64,000 nucleotides of DNA from Erwinia psidii (GCF_003846135.1 NZ_RHHM01000009.1:62001-126000), one strand, 5' to 3'; counted from the first letter of the stretch, positions 16,098-28,654 are shown. A program made the numbers and translations. The notes: generated by a model from the sequence alone, not told the origin.

Positions 16098-18284
16098 ATG
16101 TCAGAGCTTACCGATCGCCGGGTGATTGATGCCTTAATTTCCGGTTATTTTGCAGATCCTTTCTCACTTCTTGGCATGCATCAGACTGGAAGCGGTCTGG
16201 AAGTACGGGCACTGTTGCCTGATGCGACGGAAGTCTGGGTCATTGAAACCCAGACCGGGCGCAAATGTGTGCGGCTTGAATGCATCGATTCGCGCGGTTT
16301 TTTTCACGGTGTGGTGCCACGTCGTAAAAAAATGTTTCGCTACCAGCTGGCGGTCACCTGGCACGGTCAGCAAAATCTGATTGACGATGCTTACCGCTTT
16401 GGCCCGCTGCTGGAGGAAATGGACAGCTGGCTGCTGGCGGAAGGAACACACCAGCGGCCCTGGGAAACCATGGGAGCACACGCGGATGTCATTGATGGCG
16501 TCATTGGCACCCGGTTTGCGGTGTGGGCGCCCAATGCCCGTCGGGTATCGGTGGTGGGTGACTTTAATTTCTGGGATGGCCGTCGCCATCCGATGCGTTT
16601 TCGCCAGGAAATTGGCGTCTGGGAACTGTTTGTGCCTGCGGCAGTGCAGGGGCAGCTGTACAAATTCGAGATCATTGATGCCCACGGCCAGCTCCGGCTG
16701 AAGTCCGACCCTTACGCCTTTGAAGCGCAAATGCGCCCTGAGAGCGCGTCGATGATTTGCGGCCTGCCGCCAAAAACACCGATGTCTGAACAGCGTCAGC
16801 GCGCCAATGATTTCGATGCCCCCATTTCCATTTATGAGGTACATCTGGGATCCTGGCGACGTCACACCGATAACAATTTCTGGCTCAGTTACAAAGAGCT
16901 GGCAGAACAGCTGGTGCCCTATGCCAAAGAGATGGGCTTCACCCATCTGGAGCTGATGCCGATTAATGAACATCCTTTTGATGGCAGCTGGGGCTACCAG
17001 CCGACCGGGATGTACGCGCCAACCCGGCGCTTTGGCACCCGCGATGAGTTTCGCAATTTTATCGCCGTGGCGCATCAGGCCGGACTGAACGTGTTGCTGG
17101 ACTGGGTGCCGGGGCATTTCCCGGCTGATGACTTTGGCCTCGCCAGGTTTGACGGCACGGAACTCTATGAGCACGGTGACCCGCGCGAAGGCTATCACCA
17201 GGACTGGAACACGCTGATTTATAACTTTGGCCGTCGTGAAGTGAGCAATTATCTGGCAGGCAACGCGCTCTACTGGATCGAGCGTTTTGGCATTGACGGT
17301 CTGCGGGTGGACGCGGTGGCATCGATGATCCACCGCGATTACAGCCGTAAAGAGGGAGAGTGGATCCCCAATCATTTCGGTGGCAGAGAGAATCTCGAAG
17401 CCATCTCTTTTCTGCGTTACACCAATCGGGTACTGGGGCATATGGCGCCGGGTTCGGTGACGATTGCGGAAGAGTCAACCGATTTCCCCGGCGTCTCGCG
17501 GCCGCCAGAGGGCGGCGGGCTGGGGTTCTGGTACAAATGGGATCTGGGCTGGATGCACGACACGCTGGATTATATGAAGCTGGACCCGGTGTATCGCAAG
17601 CACCATCACAACAAACTCACCTTCGGTATGTTGTACAACGCAACGGAGAATTTCGTCCTGCCCCTGTCCCATGACGAAGTGGTACACGGCAAACGTTCGA
17701 TTCTTGATCGTATGCCGGGCGATGCCTGGCAGAAGTTTGCCAATCTGCGTGCCTATTACGGCTGGATGTTCGGTTTCCCCGGTAAAAAGCTGCTGTTTAT
17801 GGGTAATGAGTTCGCGCAGGGTAAAGAGTGGAATCATGATATCAGCCTGGACTGGCATTTGCTGGAAGGGGATGACAACTGGCACCACGGCGTGCAGCGT
17901 CTGGTACGCGATCTCAACCACACCTATCGCCAACATGCACCGCTCTGGCAGCTGGACTTTGAGCCATCAGGATTCGAATGGCTGGTGGTGGACGATTTTG
18001 ATAACTCTGTCTTTGTCTTTGTCCGCCGCGACAGGGAAGGTAATGAAGTGATTGTCGCCAGCAATTTTACCCCGGTTCCGCGCCATGATTATCGCTTTGG
18101 CGTCAGCCAGCCTGGCTGCTGGCGGGAAGTGCTGAACACCGATTCCGGCCATTATCACGGCAGTAATAGTGGAAACCAGGGCACGCTCCATACCGAGGCG
18201 GCACCCAGCCATAACCGTGAATACTCCCTTACGATGACCCTGCCGCCGCTGTCCACGGTTTGGCTGCTCAGGGAGGTAAAATGA
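16098..18284 (+). CDS. glgB: 1,4-alpha-glucan branching enzyme GlgB
   Basis: A 728-residue enzyme, the same length as E. coli GlgB, that introduces alpha-1,6 branches into glycogen. An N-terminal CBM48-type domain pair is followed by a GH13 barrel: the nucleophile Asp lies in [13 protein letters not shown], the acid Glu in [11 protein letters not shown], and the third Asp in [11 protein letters not shown] (about 405, 458 and 526). A C-terminal beta domain follows. It opens the glgBXCAP operon; its TGA overlaps the glgX ATG (ATGA at 18281-18284), which indicates translational coupling. Confidence 0.97.
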   Translation: MSELTDRRVIDALISGYFADPFSLLGMHQTGSGLEVRALLPDATEVWVIETQTGRKCVRLECIDSRGFFHGVVPRRKKMFRYQLAVTWHGQQNLIDDAYRFGPLLEEMDSWLLAEGTHQRPWETMGAHADVIDGVIGTRFAVWAPNARRVSVVGDFNFWDGRRHPMRFRQEIGVWELFVPAAVQGQLYKFEIIDAHGQLRLKSDPYAFEAQMRPESASMICGLPPKTPMSEQRQRANDFDAPISIYEVHLGSWRRHTDNNFWLSYKELAEQLVPYAKEMGFTHLELMPINEHPFDGSWGYQPTGMYAPTRRFGTRDEFRNFIAVAHQAGLNVLLDWVPGHFPADDFGLARFDGTELYEHGDPREGYHQDWNTLIYNFGRREVSNYLAGNALYWIERFGIDGLRVDAVASMIHRDYSRKEGEWIPNHFGGRENLEAISFLRYTNRVLGHMAPGSVTIAEESTDFPGVSRPPEGGGLGFWYKWDLGWMHDTLDYMKLDPVYRKHHHNKLTFGMLYNATENFVLPLSHDEVVHGKRSILDRMPGDAWQKFANLRAYYGWMFGFPGKKLLFMGNEFAQGKEWNHDISLDWHLLEGDDNWHHGVQRLVRDLNHTYRQHAPLWQLDFEPSGFEWLVVDDFDNSVFVFVRRDREGNEVIVASNFTPVPRHDYRFGVSQPGCWREVLNTDSGHYHGSNSGNQGTLHTEAAPSHNREYSLTMTLPPLSTVWLLREVK

Positions 18285-20263
18285 GTAAAATCCAGACGGG
18301 GCAGGCTTCTCCGGCCGGGGCTTTTTATGATGGTCACGGCGTTAACTTCACCCTGTTTTCTCCTCATGCCGATCGGGTGGAGCTGTGCCTGTTTGATGCG
18401 CAGGGTGAGGAGCGTCGCATGGATTTGCCTGCCTGCACTGAGGGCGTCTGGCATGGCTGGCTGGCGGCGATAAAACCGGGGCAGCGCTATGGTTACCGGG
18501 TACACGGCCCGTGGCAGCCTCATGATGGACACCGTTTTAATCCCGCTAAGTTGCTGGTGGACCCATGCGCCAGAGCGGTGGAGGGTGAAGTCACCGACGA
18601 TCCGCGTTTTCAGTGTGGCGAAACGGAACCGGATACCTCAGACAGTGGGCCGGTGGCACCCAGGAGCGTGGTGCTGGCAGATGATTTTGACTGGGAAGAT
18701 GACCAGCCGCCGTGCGTGCCCTGGGGCCAGACGGTGATTTATGAAGCCCATGTGCGTGGGCTGACCCAACGCCATCCCGATATCCCGCCAGCGATCCGGG
18801 GAACCTACGCCGCGCTGGGTCATCCGGTGATGATTAATTACTTTAAACGTCTTGGGATCACCAGTCTGGAGTTGCTGCCGGTGGCCTGTTTCGCACACGA
18901 GCCGCGTTTGCTGCGTCTGGGACTGACCAATTACTGGGGATATAACCCACTTGCCCCCTATGCGCTGCATAACCGCTATGCTTCTGGTATCGGCGGGACA
19001 TCTGCCCGCGCCGAGTTTCAGCAGGCGGTAAAAGCGCTGCATAAGGCGGGGATTGAGGTGATCCTCGATGTGGTGTTCAACCATTCCGCTGAGCTTGAGG
19101 AAACCGGCCCGACGCTTATGAATCGCGGTGTGGATAATAAAAGTTACTACTGGCTCAGCCAGCACGGCGGCTATGAAAACTGGACCGGCTGCGGCAATAC
19201 CCTGAACCTGAGCAATCCGGTGGCGATGCGCTGGACGCTGGACTGCCTGCGTTACTGGGTGGAGACATGCCACGTCGATGGCTTCCGTTTCGATCTGGCC
19301 ACCGTGCTTGGCCGTGCGCCGGAATACTACCGCGATTCGGCGCTTTTTCAGGCCATTGAGGCCGACCCGCTGCTGTCACACTGCAAAATGATTGCCGAGC
19401 CGTGGGATATTGGTCCGGGTGGTTATCAGGTGGGCAACTTTCCGGCACGTTTTGCTGAATGGAATGACCAGTTCCGCGATGTGATGCGGCGCTACTGGCT
19501 GCATGGCGACATGGCCAACGGTGAATTTGCCCGCTGCTTCGCCGCCACCAGCGATGTGTTTCAACAGCAGGGGCGCTTACCCTCTGCCAGTATTAACCTG
19601 ATCACTGCCCATGACGGTTTTACCCTGCGTGATCTGGTCAGCTTTAATCACAAACACAACGAAGCCAACGGTGAAGATAACCGCGATGGCCACAACAGTA
19701 ATTTCAGTCATAACCACGGTGTGGAGGGCCTGAATGCACCGCTGTTGGTGACCGAGCATCGCCGCCGCAGCGTCCATGCGCTGCTGACCACTTTGCTGCT
19801 GGCGCAAGGGACGCCAATGCTGCTGGCAGGTGATGAACATGGTCACAGTCAGCACGGCAATAACAACGCCTATTGTCAGGATAACGAGCTGACCTGGCTG
19901 GACTGGCAGCACAACGACAGCGGGCTGTTTGCCTTTACGGCCGCGCTAATTGCGTTGCGCAAGACCATCCCGGCATTAACGGCAGACCGCTGGTGGCAGG
20001 AGGGCGATGGCAATGTTGAATGGCTCGATCAGGCGGGCCAGGCGTTGGATCATGCCGCGTGGCAGCATGGCGTCCGACGCTTACAAATCCGCCTCTCACA
20101 GCACTGGCTTATCGCGATAAATGCCACTGAAGACGTCAGCGATTTGACCTTACCCCCCGGCGACTGGCATGCCATTCCGCCTTTTGCCGGGGACGATAAC
20201 CCGATTTTAGTCACTGTCTGGCACGGACCCGCTCACGGTGTGTGTGTGTTCCGCCAACAATAA
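18281..20263 (+). CDS. glgX: Glycogen debranching enzyme GlgX
   Basis: A 660-residue GH13 enzyme that hydrolyses alpha-1,6 branches of phosphorylase limit dextrin. The CBM48-like N-terminus begins [21 protein letters not shown]. Catalytic regions are [23 protein letters not shown] and [13 protein letters not shown] chose ATG 18281 because it overlaps the glgB stop and has GGGAGG just upstream; the start at 18260 would lie inside glgB. GlgP and GlgX act together on glycogen breakdown. Confidence 0.96.
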   Translation: MSKIQTGQASPAGAFYDGHGVNFTLFSPHADRVELCLFDAQGEERRMDLPACTEGVWHGWLAAIKPGQRYGYRVHGPWQPHDGHRFNPAKLLVDPCARAVEGEVTDDPRFQCGETEPDTSDSGPVAPRSVVLADDFDWEDDQPPCVPWGQTVIYEAHVRGLTQRHPDIPPAIRGTYAALGHPVMINYFKRLGITSLELLPVACFAHEPRLLRLGLTNYWGYNPLAPYALHNRYASGIGGTSARAEFQQAVKALHKAGIEVILDVVFNHSAELEETGPTLMNRGVDNKSYYWLSQHGGYENWTGCGNTLNLSNPVAMRWTLDCLRYWVETCHVDGFRFDLATVLGRAPEYYRDSALFQAIEADPLLSHCKMIAEPWDIGPGGYQVGNFPARFAEWNDQFRDVMRRYWLHGDMANGEFARCFAATSDVFQQQGRLPSASINLITAHDGFTLRDLVSFNHKHNEANGEDNRDGHNSNFSHNHGVEGLNAPLLVTEHRRRSVHALLTTLLLAQGTPMLLAGDEHGHSQHGNNNAYCQDNELTWLDWQHNDSGLFAFTAALIALRKTIPALTADRWWQEGDGNVEWLDQAGQALDHAAWQHGVRRLQIRLSQHWLIAINATEDVSDLTLPPGDWHAIPPFAGDDNPILVTVWHGPAHGVCVFRQQ

Positions 20264-20277
20264 TAACGGGGGCAGGT

Positions 20278-21564
20278 ATGGCTTTGGATAAAAACGATTC
20301 TCTGATGCTGGCAAGACAATTGCCGACGCAAACGGTCGCCCTGATTCTGGCGGGGGGGCGCGGTACGCGACTGAAAGATTTAACGGCGAAGCGTGCCAAA
20401 CCGGCGGTGCACTTTGGCGGTAAATTTCGCATTATCGACTTTGCCCTGTCGAACTGTCTTAATTCCGGTATCCGGCGGATCGCGGTGATCACACAGTATC
20501 AGTCGCATACGCTGGTGCAGCATATCCAGCGCGGCTGGTCCTTTCTTAACGAAGAGATGAACGAGTTTGTTGACCTGCTGCCCGCGCAGCAGCGCCTCTC
20601 CACCGAACACTGGTATCGCGGCACGGCGGACGCGGTGACGCAAAACCTCGATATCATTCAGCGCTACCGCGCGAAGTACATCGTGATCCTCGCAGGGGAT
20701 CATATCTACAAGATGGACTATTCGCGGATGCTGCTGGATCACGTAGAAAACGACGCGAAGTGTACCATTGCCTGTCTGCCGGTGCCGCTGGCCGAAGCCA
20801 GCGGCTTTGGCGTGATGGCGGTGAATGCGCATAACAGGGTAGTCGATTTCCTCGAAAAGCCTGCCAATCCGCCCTCTATGCCGGGCGATGAAAGCCAGGC
20901 ACTGGCGAGCATGGGAATTTACGTATTTGACGCTGCGTACCTTTACCAGCTGTTGGAAGAGGATCTTGCCGACCTGCAATCGAAGCACGATTTTGGTCAG
21001 GACATTCTGCCGAGGGTGGTCGCGAGGGGGGAAGCGCTGGCGCATTCGTTCAGCGATTCCTGCGTGCAGAGTGACAGCACATCCTCCCCCTACTGGCGGG
21101 ATGTGGGGACGCTGGAAGCTTACTGGAAAGCCAATCTTGACCTGGCGTCGGTCACGCCGGAGCTGGATATGTATGACCGTGACTGGCCGATACGCACGCA
21201 TATGGAGCCGCTGCCACCGGCGAAATTTGTGCAGGATCGATCGGGGAGTCATGGCATGACGATGAACTCGCTGGTGTCGGGAGGCTGCATTATTTCCGGC
21301 TCGGTGGTGGTGAACTCAGTGCTCTTTTCACGCGTTCGGGTTAACTCCTTTTGCAATATCGACTCCTCCGTTCTCTCGCCGGATGTGGTGGTGGGGCGTT
21401 CCTGTCGGCTACACCGCTGCGTGATCGACCGGGCCTGTGAACTGCCGGAAGGGACGGTGATTGGAGAAAACCCGGAAGATGATGCGCGCCGGTTTTACCG
21501 ATCGGAGGAGGGGATTGTGCTGGTCACGCGCACCATGCTGGCAAAGCTGGGTTGGCGAAACTAA
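20278..21564 (+). CDS. glgC: Glucose-1-phosphate adenylyltransferase GlgC
   Basis: A 428-residue ADP-glucose pyrophosphorylase, the regulated first step of glycogen synthesis. [13 protein letters not shown] at about 24-36 is the nucleotide-binding loop; [18 protein letters not shown] contains the allosteric-site lysine region; [12 protein letters not shown] and FVEKP-type ([12 protein letters not shown]) segments form the catalytic core; the C-terminal beta-helix has [12 protein letters not shown]. The ATG at 20278 follows GGGGGCAGG, and the protein then matches the family start ([14 protein letters not shown]). Confidence 0.96.
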   Translation: MALDKNDSLMLARQLPTQTVALILAGGRGTRLKDLTAKRAKPAVHFGGKFRIIDFALSNCLNSGIRRIAVITQYQSHTLVQHIQRGWSFLNEEMNEFVDLLPAQQRLSTEHWYRGTADAVTQNLDIIQRYRAKYIVILAGDHIYKMDYSRMLLDHVENDAKCTIACLPVPLAEASGFGVMAVNAHNRVVDFLEKPANPPSMPGDESQALASMGIYVFDAAYLYQLLEEDLADLQSKHDFGQDILPRVVARGEALAHSFSDSCVQSDSTSSPYWRDVGTLEAYWKANLDLASVTPELDMYDRDWPIRTHMEPLPPAKFVQDRSGSHGMTMNSLVSGGCIISGSVVVNSVLFSRVRVNSFCNIDSSVLSPDVVVGRSCRLHRCVIDRACELPEGTVIGENPEDDARRFYRSEEGIVLVTRTMLAKLGWRN

Positions 21565-21647
21565 CGGCGTACCGGGAAACACGGTTGGACAGAAGCACAA
21601 GAGTTTGATGCGTGGGAACGTGTCAGAACGTAAAAAAGGGGCCGATA

Positions 21648-23081
21648 ATGCAGGTGTTACATGTCTGTTCAGAGATTTTCCCGCTGCTAAAAACCGGCGG
21701 GCTAGCTGATGTTGTTGGAGCATTACCGGCTGCACAGATTGCAGAAGGTGTGGATACCAGAGTGCTGATCCCGGCGTTTCCCGATCTGAAAAAAGGGATA
21801 CCCGATATTCAGGTGGTGGCGCGCCTGCAAACGTTCGCCGGTTATGTTGAGCTGCACTATGGCCAGTACGGCGGGGTGGGGATTTACCTGATTGAGGCAC
21901 CGGGACTCTATGATCGTCCAGGTAGTCCGTACCATGATGAGTCACAGTTCGCCTATACCGATAACTATCTGCGCTTTGCGCTACTGGGCTGGATGGGCTG
22001 TGAAATCGCCTGTGGCCTGGACACATACTGGCGACCGGAAGTGGTCCATGCGCATGACTGGCACGCCGGGCTGACCTGTGCCTATCTGGCGGCCAGAGGC
22101 CGTCCGGCTAAATCGGTGTTTACCGTACACAATCTGGCGTATCAGGGACTGTTCTCTGCCCATCATATGGAGCAAATCCAGCTGCCCTGGTCGTTTTTTA
22201 CCATGTACGGCCTGGAGTTCTACGACCAGATATCCTACCTGAAAGCCGGCCTGTATTATGCCGATCACATTACGGCGGTCAGCCCGACCTATGCCCGTGA
22301 GATTACCCTGCCAGAATTTGGCTATGGCATGGAGGATCTGCTGCGGCAGCGACAGCTGGAAGGGCGGCTTACCGGCATCCTTAACGGCGTCGACCCGGCC
22401 ATCTGGGACCCGGCGCATGACCTGCTGCTGACGTCGCGCTACAACCGCGACGTTCTGGAAGCGAAGCAGGATAACAAACGCCAGCTGCAAATCGCTATGG
22501 GCCTGAAAATTGATGAGAAGGTACCGGTGTTTGCGGTCGTCAGCCGACTGACCCGTCAGAAAGGGCTGGATCTGGTGTTGGAAGCGCTGCCCGGCCTGCT
22601 GGAACAGGGCGGACAGCTGGTACTGCTTGGTGCCGGAGATGCGGTATTACAACAGGGATTTCTCGCTGCGGCAGCCGAATATCCGGGCCAGGTAGGGGTG
22701 CAAATTGGTTATCACGAAGCATTCTCCCACCGCATTATGGGTGGTGCGGATGTGATTATGGTTCCCAGCCGTTTTGAGCCGTGCGGACTGACACAGCTGT
22801 ACGGCCTGAAATACGGCACGCTTCCTCTGGTACGCCGAACCGGCGGACTGGCTGATACCGTCAGCGACAGCTCGCTGGAAAATCTGGCAGACGGTATTGC
22901 CAGTGGTTTTGTGTTTGAGGACAGCAACGCCTGGTCACTGCTACGTGCCATCCGTCGTACCTTTGTTCTGTGGTCCCGTCCGACATTGTGGCGCTATGTC
23001 CAGCGTCAGGCAATGGGGATGGATTTTAGCTGGCAGGTGGCCGCAGTGGCTTACCGCGATCTCTATCAACGTCTGTTGTAA
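21648..23081 (+). CDS. glgA: Glycogen synthase GlgA
   Basis: A 477-residue GT5 glycosyltransferase, the same length as in E. coli, that elongates alpha-1,4-glucan from ADP-glucose. The N-terminal [13 protein letters not shown] (Lys15) binds ADP-glucose; the C-terminal domain has [11 protein letters not shown] and [21 protein letters not shown]. The start [13 protein letters not shown] at 21648 agrees with the family; a start at 21612 would add twelve unsupported residues. The gap of 83 bases after glgC is the largest inside the operon. Confidence 0.96.
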   Translation: MQVLHVCSEIFPLLKTGGLADVVGALPAAQIAEGVDTRVLIPAFPDLKKGIPDIQVVARLQTFAGYVELHYGQYGGVGIYLIEAPGLYDRPGSPYHDESQFAYTDNYLRFALLGWMGCEIACGLDTYWRPEVVHAHDWHAGLTCAYLAARGRPAKSVFTVHNLAYQGLFSAHHMEQIQLPWSFFTMYGLEFYDQISYLKAGLYYADHITAVSPTYAREITLPEFGYGMEDLLRQRQLEGRLTGILNGVDPAIWDPAHDLLLTSRYNRDVLEAKQDNKRQLQIAMGLKIDEKVPVFAVVSRLTRQKGLDLVLEALPGLLEQGGQLVLLGAGDAVLQQGFLAAAAEYPGQVGVQIGYHEAFSHRIMGGADVIMVPSRFEPCGLTQLYGLKYGTLPLVRRTGGLADTVSDSSLENLADGIASGFVFEDSNAWSLLRAIRRTFVLWSRPTLWRYVQRQAMGMDFSWQVAAVAYRDLYQRLL

Positions 23082-23102
23082 TCAGGAAATGGGAAATTTG
23101 AT

Positions 23103-25550
23103 ATGAACGCACCTTTCTCCTATAACGCGCCCACGTTGAGTGTGGACGCGCTGAAGAATTCAATCGCCTATAAACTGATGTTTACCCTTGGTAAAGATCC
23201 GTCCATTGCCAATAAACATGAATGGTTAAATGCCACGCTGCTGGCGGTACGTGACCGTGTGGTGGAGCGCTGGCTGCGTTCCAATCGGGCGCAGCTGTCA
23301 CAGGATGTGCGCCAGGTTTACTACCTGTCGATGGAGTTTCTGCTCGGAAGGACGCTGTCCAATGCGCTGCTGGCCATCGGCATGTATGAGGATGCCAGCG
23401 CCGCGCTGGATGAGATGGGCTTTAATCTGGAAGAACTGATTGAAGAAGAGTGCGATCCGGGGCTGGGCAACGGCGGGCTGGGGCGGCTGGCGGCCTGTTT
23501 TCTGGACTCTCTCGCCACGTTGGGGTTGCCGGGGCGCGGCTACGGTATCCGCTACGATTACGGCATGTTCAAACAGAATATCATTGACGGCAAGCAGGCA
23601 GAGTCACCGGATTACTGGCTGGAATACGGCAACCCCTGGGAATTTCAGCGATTTAATACCCGTTATAAAGTGCGTTTTGGCGGCCGCATCCAACAGGAGG
23701 GCGGTCGTTCGCGCTGGCTGGAAACGGAAGAAGTGCTGGCGATGGCCTACGACCATATTATTCCCGGTTTTGATACCGATGCCACCAACACGCTGCGGCT
23801 ATGGGGCGCGCAGGCCAGTAACGAAATCAACCTGGGGAAATTTAATCAGGGCGATTATTTTGCGGCGGTTGAAGATAAAAACCATTCGGAGAACGTCTCG
23901 CGGGTACTCTACCCGGATGACTCGACCTATTCCGGGCGTGAGCTACGTCTGCGTCAGGAGTATTTTCTTGTTTCAGCGACGGTGCAGGACATTCTCAACC
24001 GTCACTGGATGATGCACCATACTTTCGATAATCTGGCCGACAAGATTGCGATTCATCTCAACGACACCCATCCGGTGCTGGCGATCCCGGAGCTGATGCG
24101 CTTATTAATCGATCAGCATAAATTCAGCTGGGATGATGCCTTTGAAGTGACCTGCCAGGTCTTCTCCTACACTAACCATACGCTGATGCAGGAAGCGCTG
24201 GAAACCTGGCCGGTGGATATGATCGGTAAAATCCTGCCGCGCCACCTGCAAATTATCTTTGATATCAATGACTACTTCCTGAAAACCATCCAGGATTATC
24301 ACCCGGATAACTGGGAGCTGCTGTCACGGATTTCGATCATTGACGAGAACAACGGGCGACGGGTGCGTATGGCCTGGCTGGCGGTGGTGGTCAGCCATAA
24401 AGTGAATGGTGTCTCGGAGCTGCACTCCAATCTGATGGTGCAGTCACTGTTTGCTGATTTTGCCGCGCTCTTTCCCGGCCGGTTCAGCAATAAAACCAAT
24501 GGTGTCACGCCGCGCCGCTGGCTGGCGCTGGCCAACCCATCGCTGTCTGACGTGCTGGATGAGACCATTGGCCGTACCTGGCGCACGGAACTGAGCCAGC
24601 TGGACGAACTGAAACAGCATATCGACTACCCCAGTTTTCTGACGCAGATCAGTGATTCCAAGTTACGTAACAAGAAGCGGCTGGCGGAATATATCGCGCA
24701 AAAGATGGATATTGTGATCGATCCTCACGCGCTGTTCGATGTGCAAATCAAACGTATCCACGAATACAAGCGGCAGTTGTTAAACGTGCTGCATGTGATC
24801 ACCCGCTATAACCGCATCAAAGCCGATCCGCAGGCGGACTGGGTGCCAAGGGTAAACATCTTTGCCGGGAAGGCGGCGTCGGCCTACTACATGGCGAAAC
24901 ATATTATTCATCTGATCAATGATGTCGCGGCGGTGATCAACAGCGATCCGCAGGTAAAAAACAAGCTGAAGGTGGTTTTTATTCCCAACTACAGCGTCAG
25001 CCTGGCGCAGATCATTATTCCGGCGGCGGATCTTTCTGAACAGATTTCGCTGGCGGGCACGGAAGCATCCGGCACCAGCAACATGAAGTTTGCGCTCAAC
25101 GGCGCACTGACCATCGGGACGCTGGATGGGGCCAACGTGGAAATGCTGGAACACGTTGGCGAAGAAAATATCTTTATTTTTGGAAACACCACGCCGCAGG
25201 TTGAGGCATTACGCCGCAGCGGCTACAGCTCGCACCAGTTCTATGAACAGGATAGCGAGCTACACCAGGCGCTGACACAAATTGCCACCGGAACGTTCAG
25301 TCCGCAGGAGCCAGGTCGTTACCGCACTATTTTTGATTCGTTGGTGAATCTTGGTGACCACTATCAACTGCTGGCCGACTATCGCAGCTATGTCGATACC
25401 CAGGATAACGTGGATGAACTGTACCGACAGCCGGAAGAGTGGACACGACGGGCGCTGCTGAATATTGCCAATATGGGGTATTTCTCGTCGGACAGAACGA
25501 TTCAGGAGTACGCTGACGAAATATGGGCAATTAAGCCAGTCCGTTTGTAG
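23103..25550 (+). CDS. glgP: Glycogen phosphorylase GlgP
   Basis: An 815-residue GT35 phosphorylase, identical in length to E. coli GlgP, releasing glucose-1-phosphate from glycogen. [23 protein letters not shown] is in the N-terminal domain, and the pyridoxal-phosphate lysine lies in [27 protein letters not shown] near the C-terminus. It is the last gene of glgBXCAP, 21 bases after glgA, and is followed by a strong terminator. It is one of two paralogous phosphorylases in this window (see malP). Confidence 0.97.
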   Translation: MNAPFSYNAPTLSVDALKNSIAYKLMFTLGKDPSIANKHEWLNATLLAVRDRVVERWLRSNRAQLSQDVRQVYYLSMEFLLGRTLSNALLAIGMYEDASAALDEMGFNLEELIEEECDPGLGNGGLGRLAACFLDSLATLGLPGRGYGIRYDYGMFKQNIIDGKQAESPDYWLEYGNPWEFQRFNTRYKVRFGGRIQQEGGRSRWLETEEVLAMAYDHIIPGFDTDATNTLRLWGAQASNEINLGKFNQGDYFAAVEDKNHSENVSRVLYPDDSTYSGRELRLRQEYFLVSATVQDILNRHWMMHHTFDNLADKIAIHLNDTHPVLAIPELMRLLIDQHKFSWDDAFEVTCQVFSYTNHTLMQEALETWPVDMIGKILPRHLQIIFDINDYFLKTIQDYHPDNWELLSRISIIDENNGRRVRMAWLAVVVSHKVNGVSELHSNLMVQSLFADFAALFPGRFSNKTNGVTPRRWLALANPSLSDVLDETIGRTWRTELSQLDELKQHIDYPSFLTQISDSKLRNKKRLAEYIAQKMDIVIDPHALFDVQIKRIHEYKRQLLNVLHVITRYNRIKADPQADWVPRVNIFAGKAASAYYMAKHIIHLINDVAAVINSDPQVKNKLKVVFIPNYSVSLAQIIIPAADLSEQISLAGTEASGTSNMKFALNGALTIGTLDGANVEMLEHVGEENIFIFGNTTPQVEALRRSGYSSHQFYEQDSELHQALTQIATGTFSPQEPGRYRTIFDSLVNLGDHYQLLADYRSYVDTQDNVDELYRQPEEWTRRALLNIANMGYFSSDRTIQEYADEIWAIKPVRL

Positions 25551-25610
25551 CCGCGTTTGCATGTTGTGCCGCGATGGTGTGACATGGTACGACGTTCGGG
25601 CGGTAATCCT

Positions 25611-25645
25611 CCCCGGCCAGTCTGTATCTGACTGGCCGGGGTTTT
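25611..25645 (+). terminator. glg operon terminator
   Basis: CCCCGGCCAG and CTGGCCGGGG form a perfect 10-bp stem with an 11-base loop, followed by TTTTAATT. Confidence 0.88.
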
Positions 25646-26037
25646 AATTGTCTGTTGTTGTGATCGCCCCACCTGGAATCCCGATATCAACTCTGATGGA
25701 GCACCTGAAAGGTCGCAGTGCTATCAGGCTCTACACTTTTCCCTTACCTCCGAAATCAGTCGGATAAAGGTGGTGGTTCCGGGGAGAATAATACGATGCT
25801 GCATCTGCTACCCTGTCGCCAGTACGTTTATATCGTGGATCCCGAGCAATATAATGCCTGGCAGTGAGAAAGTTACCTGGCAGCGCACGCACCCGATTGG
25901 CAGGGCAATCCCCAGGCGATTGTGATCGCCCCGGCTTTTTCCGATAAATTATTTGTCTGCTTTATCAGGATGAAAATATCCTGCCAGCTAATGGGGCAAA
26001 TGGTTGTCACCATTTTGTTGGCTGTCGCTCAGGCAGA
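25646..26037. other. Left flank of accessory island, gene debris
   Basis: A region without an intact gene. From ATG 25796 a frame reads MLHLLPCRQYVYIVDPEQYN and, after a TGA at 25866, continues with YLAAHAPDWQGNPQAIVIAP before ending. It looks like a decayed gene whose family I do not recognise. Confidence 0.4.
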
Positions 26038-26226
26038 ATGGCGGAGAATACTGGATCGCACCAATTAAGGCAGGCAGCGAAATGGAAAGGTATCCGCTTT
26101 GGCCGCAGGCGCACCATCGACAGATGGCGCTCCACAGCAAAGGGACTGGCGCAACGAATATCGCCCGACAGCTCAGTATCCCGCTTCACTGTTTATAAAA
26201 TTTCTGAGGACGAGAAGACAGCTTAG
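26038..26226 (+). pseudogene. Serine recombinase (Tn3-type resolvase/invertase) C-terminal remnant
   Basis: Three pieces in two frames rebuild the DNA-binding end of a resolvase: GRRRTIDR, then ALHSKGTGATNIARQLSI in a second frame, then RFTVYKISEDE back in the first. The helix-turn-helix pattern (GATNIARQLSI...TVYK) is characteristic. The catalytic N-terminal domain is missing. It marks past insertion of a mobile element between glgP and glpD. Confidence 0.72.
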
Positions 26227-26314
26227 CCGGGCGGATGTCGGCATTAAATTTTGGTTAAGTGAACCCACCTGGTTGTTACAGACACTTAACTCACAGGAAA
26301 AAGAGGGATTTGAT

Positions 26315-26786
26315 ATGGAACAGCAATATAGCAATGAACTGACCCCGAAGATTCTGGCCGGATTTGATAGCTCACCGTTTACGACGGAACAACTGGCGTC
26401 GATAAGCGACGACGCCCGCGCCCTGAAAGACCTTCTGCCGTGTGCAGCCGGCAACGGCGGTGTACCGTATTGCCGTGGACGGCAGTCTGACGCAGCGCGG
26501 CGGAGTGGTTCGTCCTTTATACAATGGCTCAGAGATGGAACTGGCAGACGGGCGTAAGGCGAATATTGCTTTGGAAGGGGACGAGGTGGTTTATCCTGAC
26601 GGCTCAACCGCCCGTATTAATACTGGCGGTGGGAAGCAATTCCTGAAACATGAGCAGGGAACAGCGCTCGTTGGCAGCAGGCTGAGCAACGGTGATCTGA
26701 TTATCAGCACACCTCAGTCGACAGGCATGCTGGTTGCACGCGAAGGTATGCCGGTGGGCAATGACGTACTGACTGCCGGAGCCTGA
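26315..26786 (+). pseudogene. PAAR-like type VI spike protein, frameshifted
   Basis: From ATG 26315 (with AAGAGGGA upstream) the frame reads MEQQYSNELTPKILAGFD, then ALKDLLPCAAGNGG; from about 26450 the sensible protein continues in the +1 frame as VYRIAVDGSLTQRGGVV, MELADGRKA, YPDGSTARINTGGG and ALVGSRLSNGDLIISTPQ. Removing one G from the GGCGGTG near 26456-26461 restores a continuous protein. The repeated small beta motifs (GSLTQRGG, GSRLSNGD) resemble PAAR-like T6SS proteins that sit just before Tle effectors. Either a point lesion or a sequencing error is possible; it ends two bases before the tle1 start. Confidence 0.55.
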
Positions 26787-26788
26787 TA

Positions 26789-28654
26789 ATGTCGATACAC
26801 AGAGGCTGTTATGTGCACGGTAAAAATGTCGGGCTGGACGGGGATAAAACCTCCACGGGCGCATTTTGTATCGCCAGTCGCCCCGGTATGTCGGTGATGG
26901 GGAAGCTGAAGCTCTACATCGGCGATAAAACCACTCCCTGTCCCAAATGCGGACAGGTGGGAGAAATTATCACCGGCGATCACCGGCAGACAAACGGTGT
27001 TGCCGTCGCGGTGGATGGGGCGGAGATACGCTGTGGGTGCCCGGCAGGTACACATTTTCTGATAGCCCCGGATACGTTGTCAGTGCCGGACACTCCCTGG
27101 AGTATAACGGCCGCGTCTGTTACGGAACTGGAACAGCATGCGCAGTCAGCCAGAAAAGAGAAGCCGGCACGGGAAATCACGCTGACCATTGGCGTATTCT
27201 TTGACGGAACGGGCAATAACGCCGTCAACACACAGAATATGATGAAAGCCTTTACCGCAGGCCATTATGACCTGAATGACGCGGAAGCGGAGTTCATTCT
27301 GGCAAAATGCGCCCGTGAGCATTTTGGCGTGTCAGGCAGTGGGGCAATCAGTTATACCGGGTATTACACCAATATTCACTGGCTGAGTACGCTTTATAAG
27401 CAGGACGTCCCTGCAGAGGGTGGTACTTTTCAGACCGCTGTTTACATTGACGGTATTGGCACTGATGCGGGTAAGCCTGACAGCAAGCTTGGCCAGGGAT
27501 TTGGTACCTTCGACACGGGCGTTGTTGCTAAAACGGCAAAGGCAGTGAGCCAGCTGGGTAATATTCTGTCTCAGAGTGTAAGGGATATTGAAAGGCAGCT
27601 ACCAGAGAGTAATTTTGTCATCAGGTGCCTGCAGTTTGATATCTTTGGCTTCAGCCGTGGCGCCGCCGCAGCGCGTCATTTTGCCAACCGCATCCAGTCC
27701 GAAGACCCGGCCATTATCCGCGCCATCCGCCAGGGGATGGCGGACACGACCTTCAATGGTTCCCCGTCCGGCAGGACCCGCTTTATTGGCATCTTTGACA
27801 CCGTTGCCGCTATCGGTACGCCAGTGAACGGCCTGAACCCGCACAGCGCGGATACCGGTGACGTGAAGCTCACCCTGCGTCCGGGCGTGGCGGAGAACGT
27901 TTTTCATATTACCGCCGCGAACGAATGCCGCTTTAACTTTGCGCTGAACAGCGTGAAACCGGCGTGGCCGGAGTTGGCGCTGCCGGGCGTGCATTCCGAT
28001 ATTGGCGGCGGTTATCTGCCCGTCACAAAGGAAGATCTGTTTCTGACCCGCCCGGCCCCGGAAACGGTGCCGTACAGCCAGCCAGGTGAAAAGACGCAGG
28101 CCTGCCGACAGGCCGTGGCGCAGTTACAGATCCTGGATAAATCGCCCTGCCTGGCACCGCTGCTGCGAACCAATGACATTTCGGCAGAAACCTGGTCAGA
28201 CGACAGGCTGCCCCCGGACCGGTACGGCCAGCTGCAGAAGCGCAGCTATGCGGCGCTGACCATACGTGGGCGGATCGTCAGAAACGACTGGTCACGGGTG
28301 GCGCTGCGGGTGATGCTTGAGGCCGGGCAGGAGGCCGGGGTGGTGTTTGATCCCATTCTGAATAAAGATAAAGAGCTCTCCATTCCCGATGAGCTTGCGT
28401 CCCTGTGTAATAAGGCGCTGGCAATGGGTAAGGCGGTCCGCAGCGGTCGGACGCCGCAGGCGTTCAGCCAGCAGGAGCTGGACGTGATTGCGGAGCAGCA
28501 TATTCACTGCTCGGCCAACTGGAATGCGATTGTGGTCAACACGGACGGCCTTATTCACGGGGGCGCATCACCCTCAGCGCTGATTGGTTTTATCAACCGC
28601 CCGGATGAGCAGTGGCAACGCTCCGTCTACAATATGAACGGGAAGAAGGTATGA
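26789..28654 (+). CDS. tle1: Type VI phospholipase effector, PAAR-like domain + Tle1 (DUF2235)
   Basis: A 621-residue protein. Residues 1 to about 95 form a Cys-rich PAAR-like domain (Cys7, Cys27, CPKC at 51-54, CGC at 82-84), the part that would cap a VgrG spike. Residues about 130-480 are the DUF2235/Tle1 alpha/beta-hydrolase: FFDGTGNN at 138-145, the nucleophile Ser289 in FGFSRG, Asp337 in IFDTV and His402 in GVHSDIGGGY. Tle1 enzymes are phospholipases injected into rival cells by T6SS. The ATG lies two bases after the PAAR-like gene, and the TGA overlaps the next gene by ATGA, so it forms a unit with the lipoprotein gene. No other T6SS structural gene is in the window. Confidence 0.85.
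   Translation: MSIHRGCYVHGKNVGLDGDKTSTGAFCIASRPGMSVMGKLKLYIGDKTTPCPKCGQVGEIITGDHRQTNGVAVAVDGAEIRCGCPAGTHFLIAPDTLSVPDTPWSITAASVTELEQHAQSARKEKPAREITLTIGVFFDGTGNNAVNTQNMMKAFTAGHYDLNDAEAEFILAKCAREHFGVSGSGAISYTGYYTNIHWLSTLYKQDVPAEGGTFQTAVYIDGIGTDAGKPDSKLGQGFGTFDTGVVAKTAKAVSQLGNILSQSVRDIERQLPESNFVIRCLQFDIFGFSRGAAAARHFANRIQSEDPAIIRAIRQGMADTTFNGSPSGRTRFIGIFDTVAAIGTPVNGLNPHSADTGDVKLTLRPGVAENVFHITAANECRFNFALNSVKPAWPELALPGVHSDIGGGYLPVTKEDLFLTRPAPETVPYSQPGEKTQACRQAVAQLQILDKSPCLAPLLRTNDISAETWSDDRLPPDRYGQLQKRSYAALTIRGRIVRNDWSRVALRVMLEAGQEAGVVFDPILNKDKELSIPDELASLCNKALAMGKAVRSGRTPQAFSQQELDVIAEQHIHCSANWNAIVVNTDGLIHGGASPSALIGFINRPDEQWQRSVYNMNGKKV

Noticed and set aside
16164-17441. A 425-codon minus-strand frame inside glgB
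   Set aside because: It mirrors a codon-biased gene in GC-rich DNA. glgB is a full-length, motif-complete enzyme; the antisense translation has no family features.
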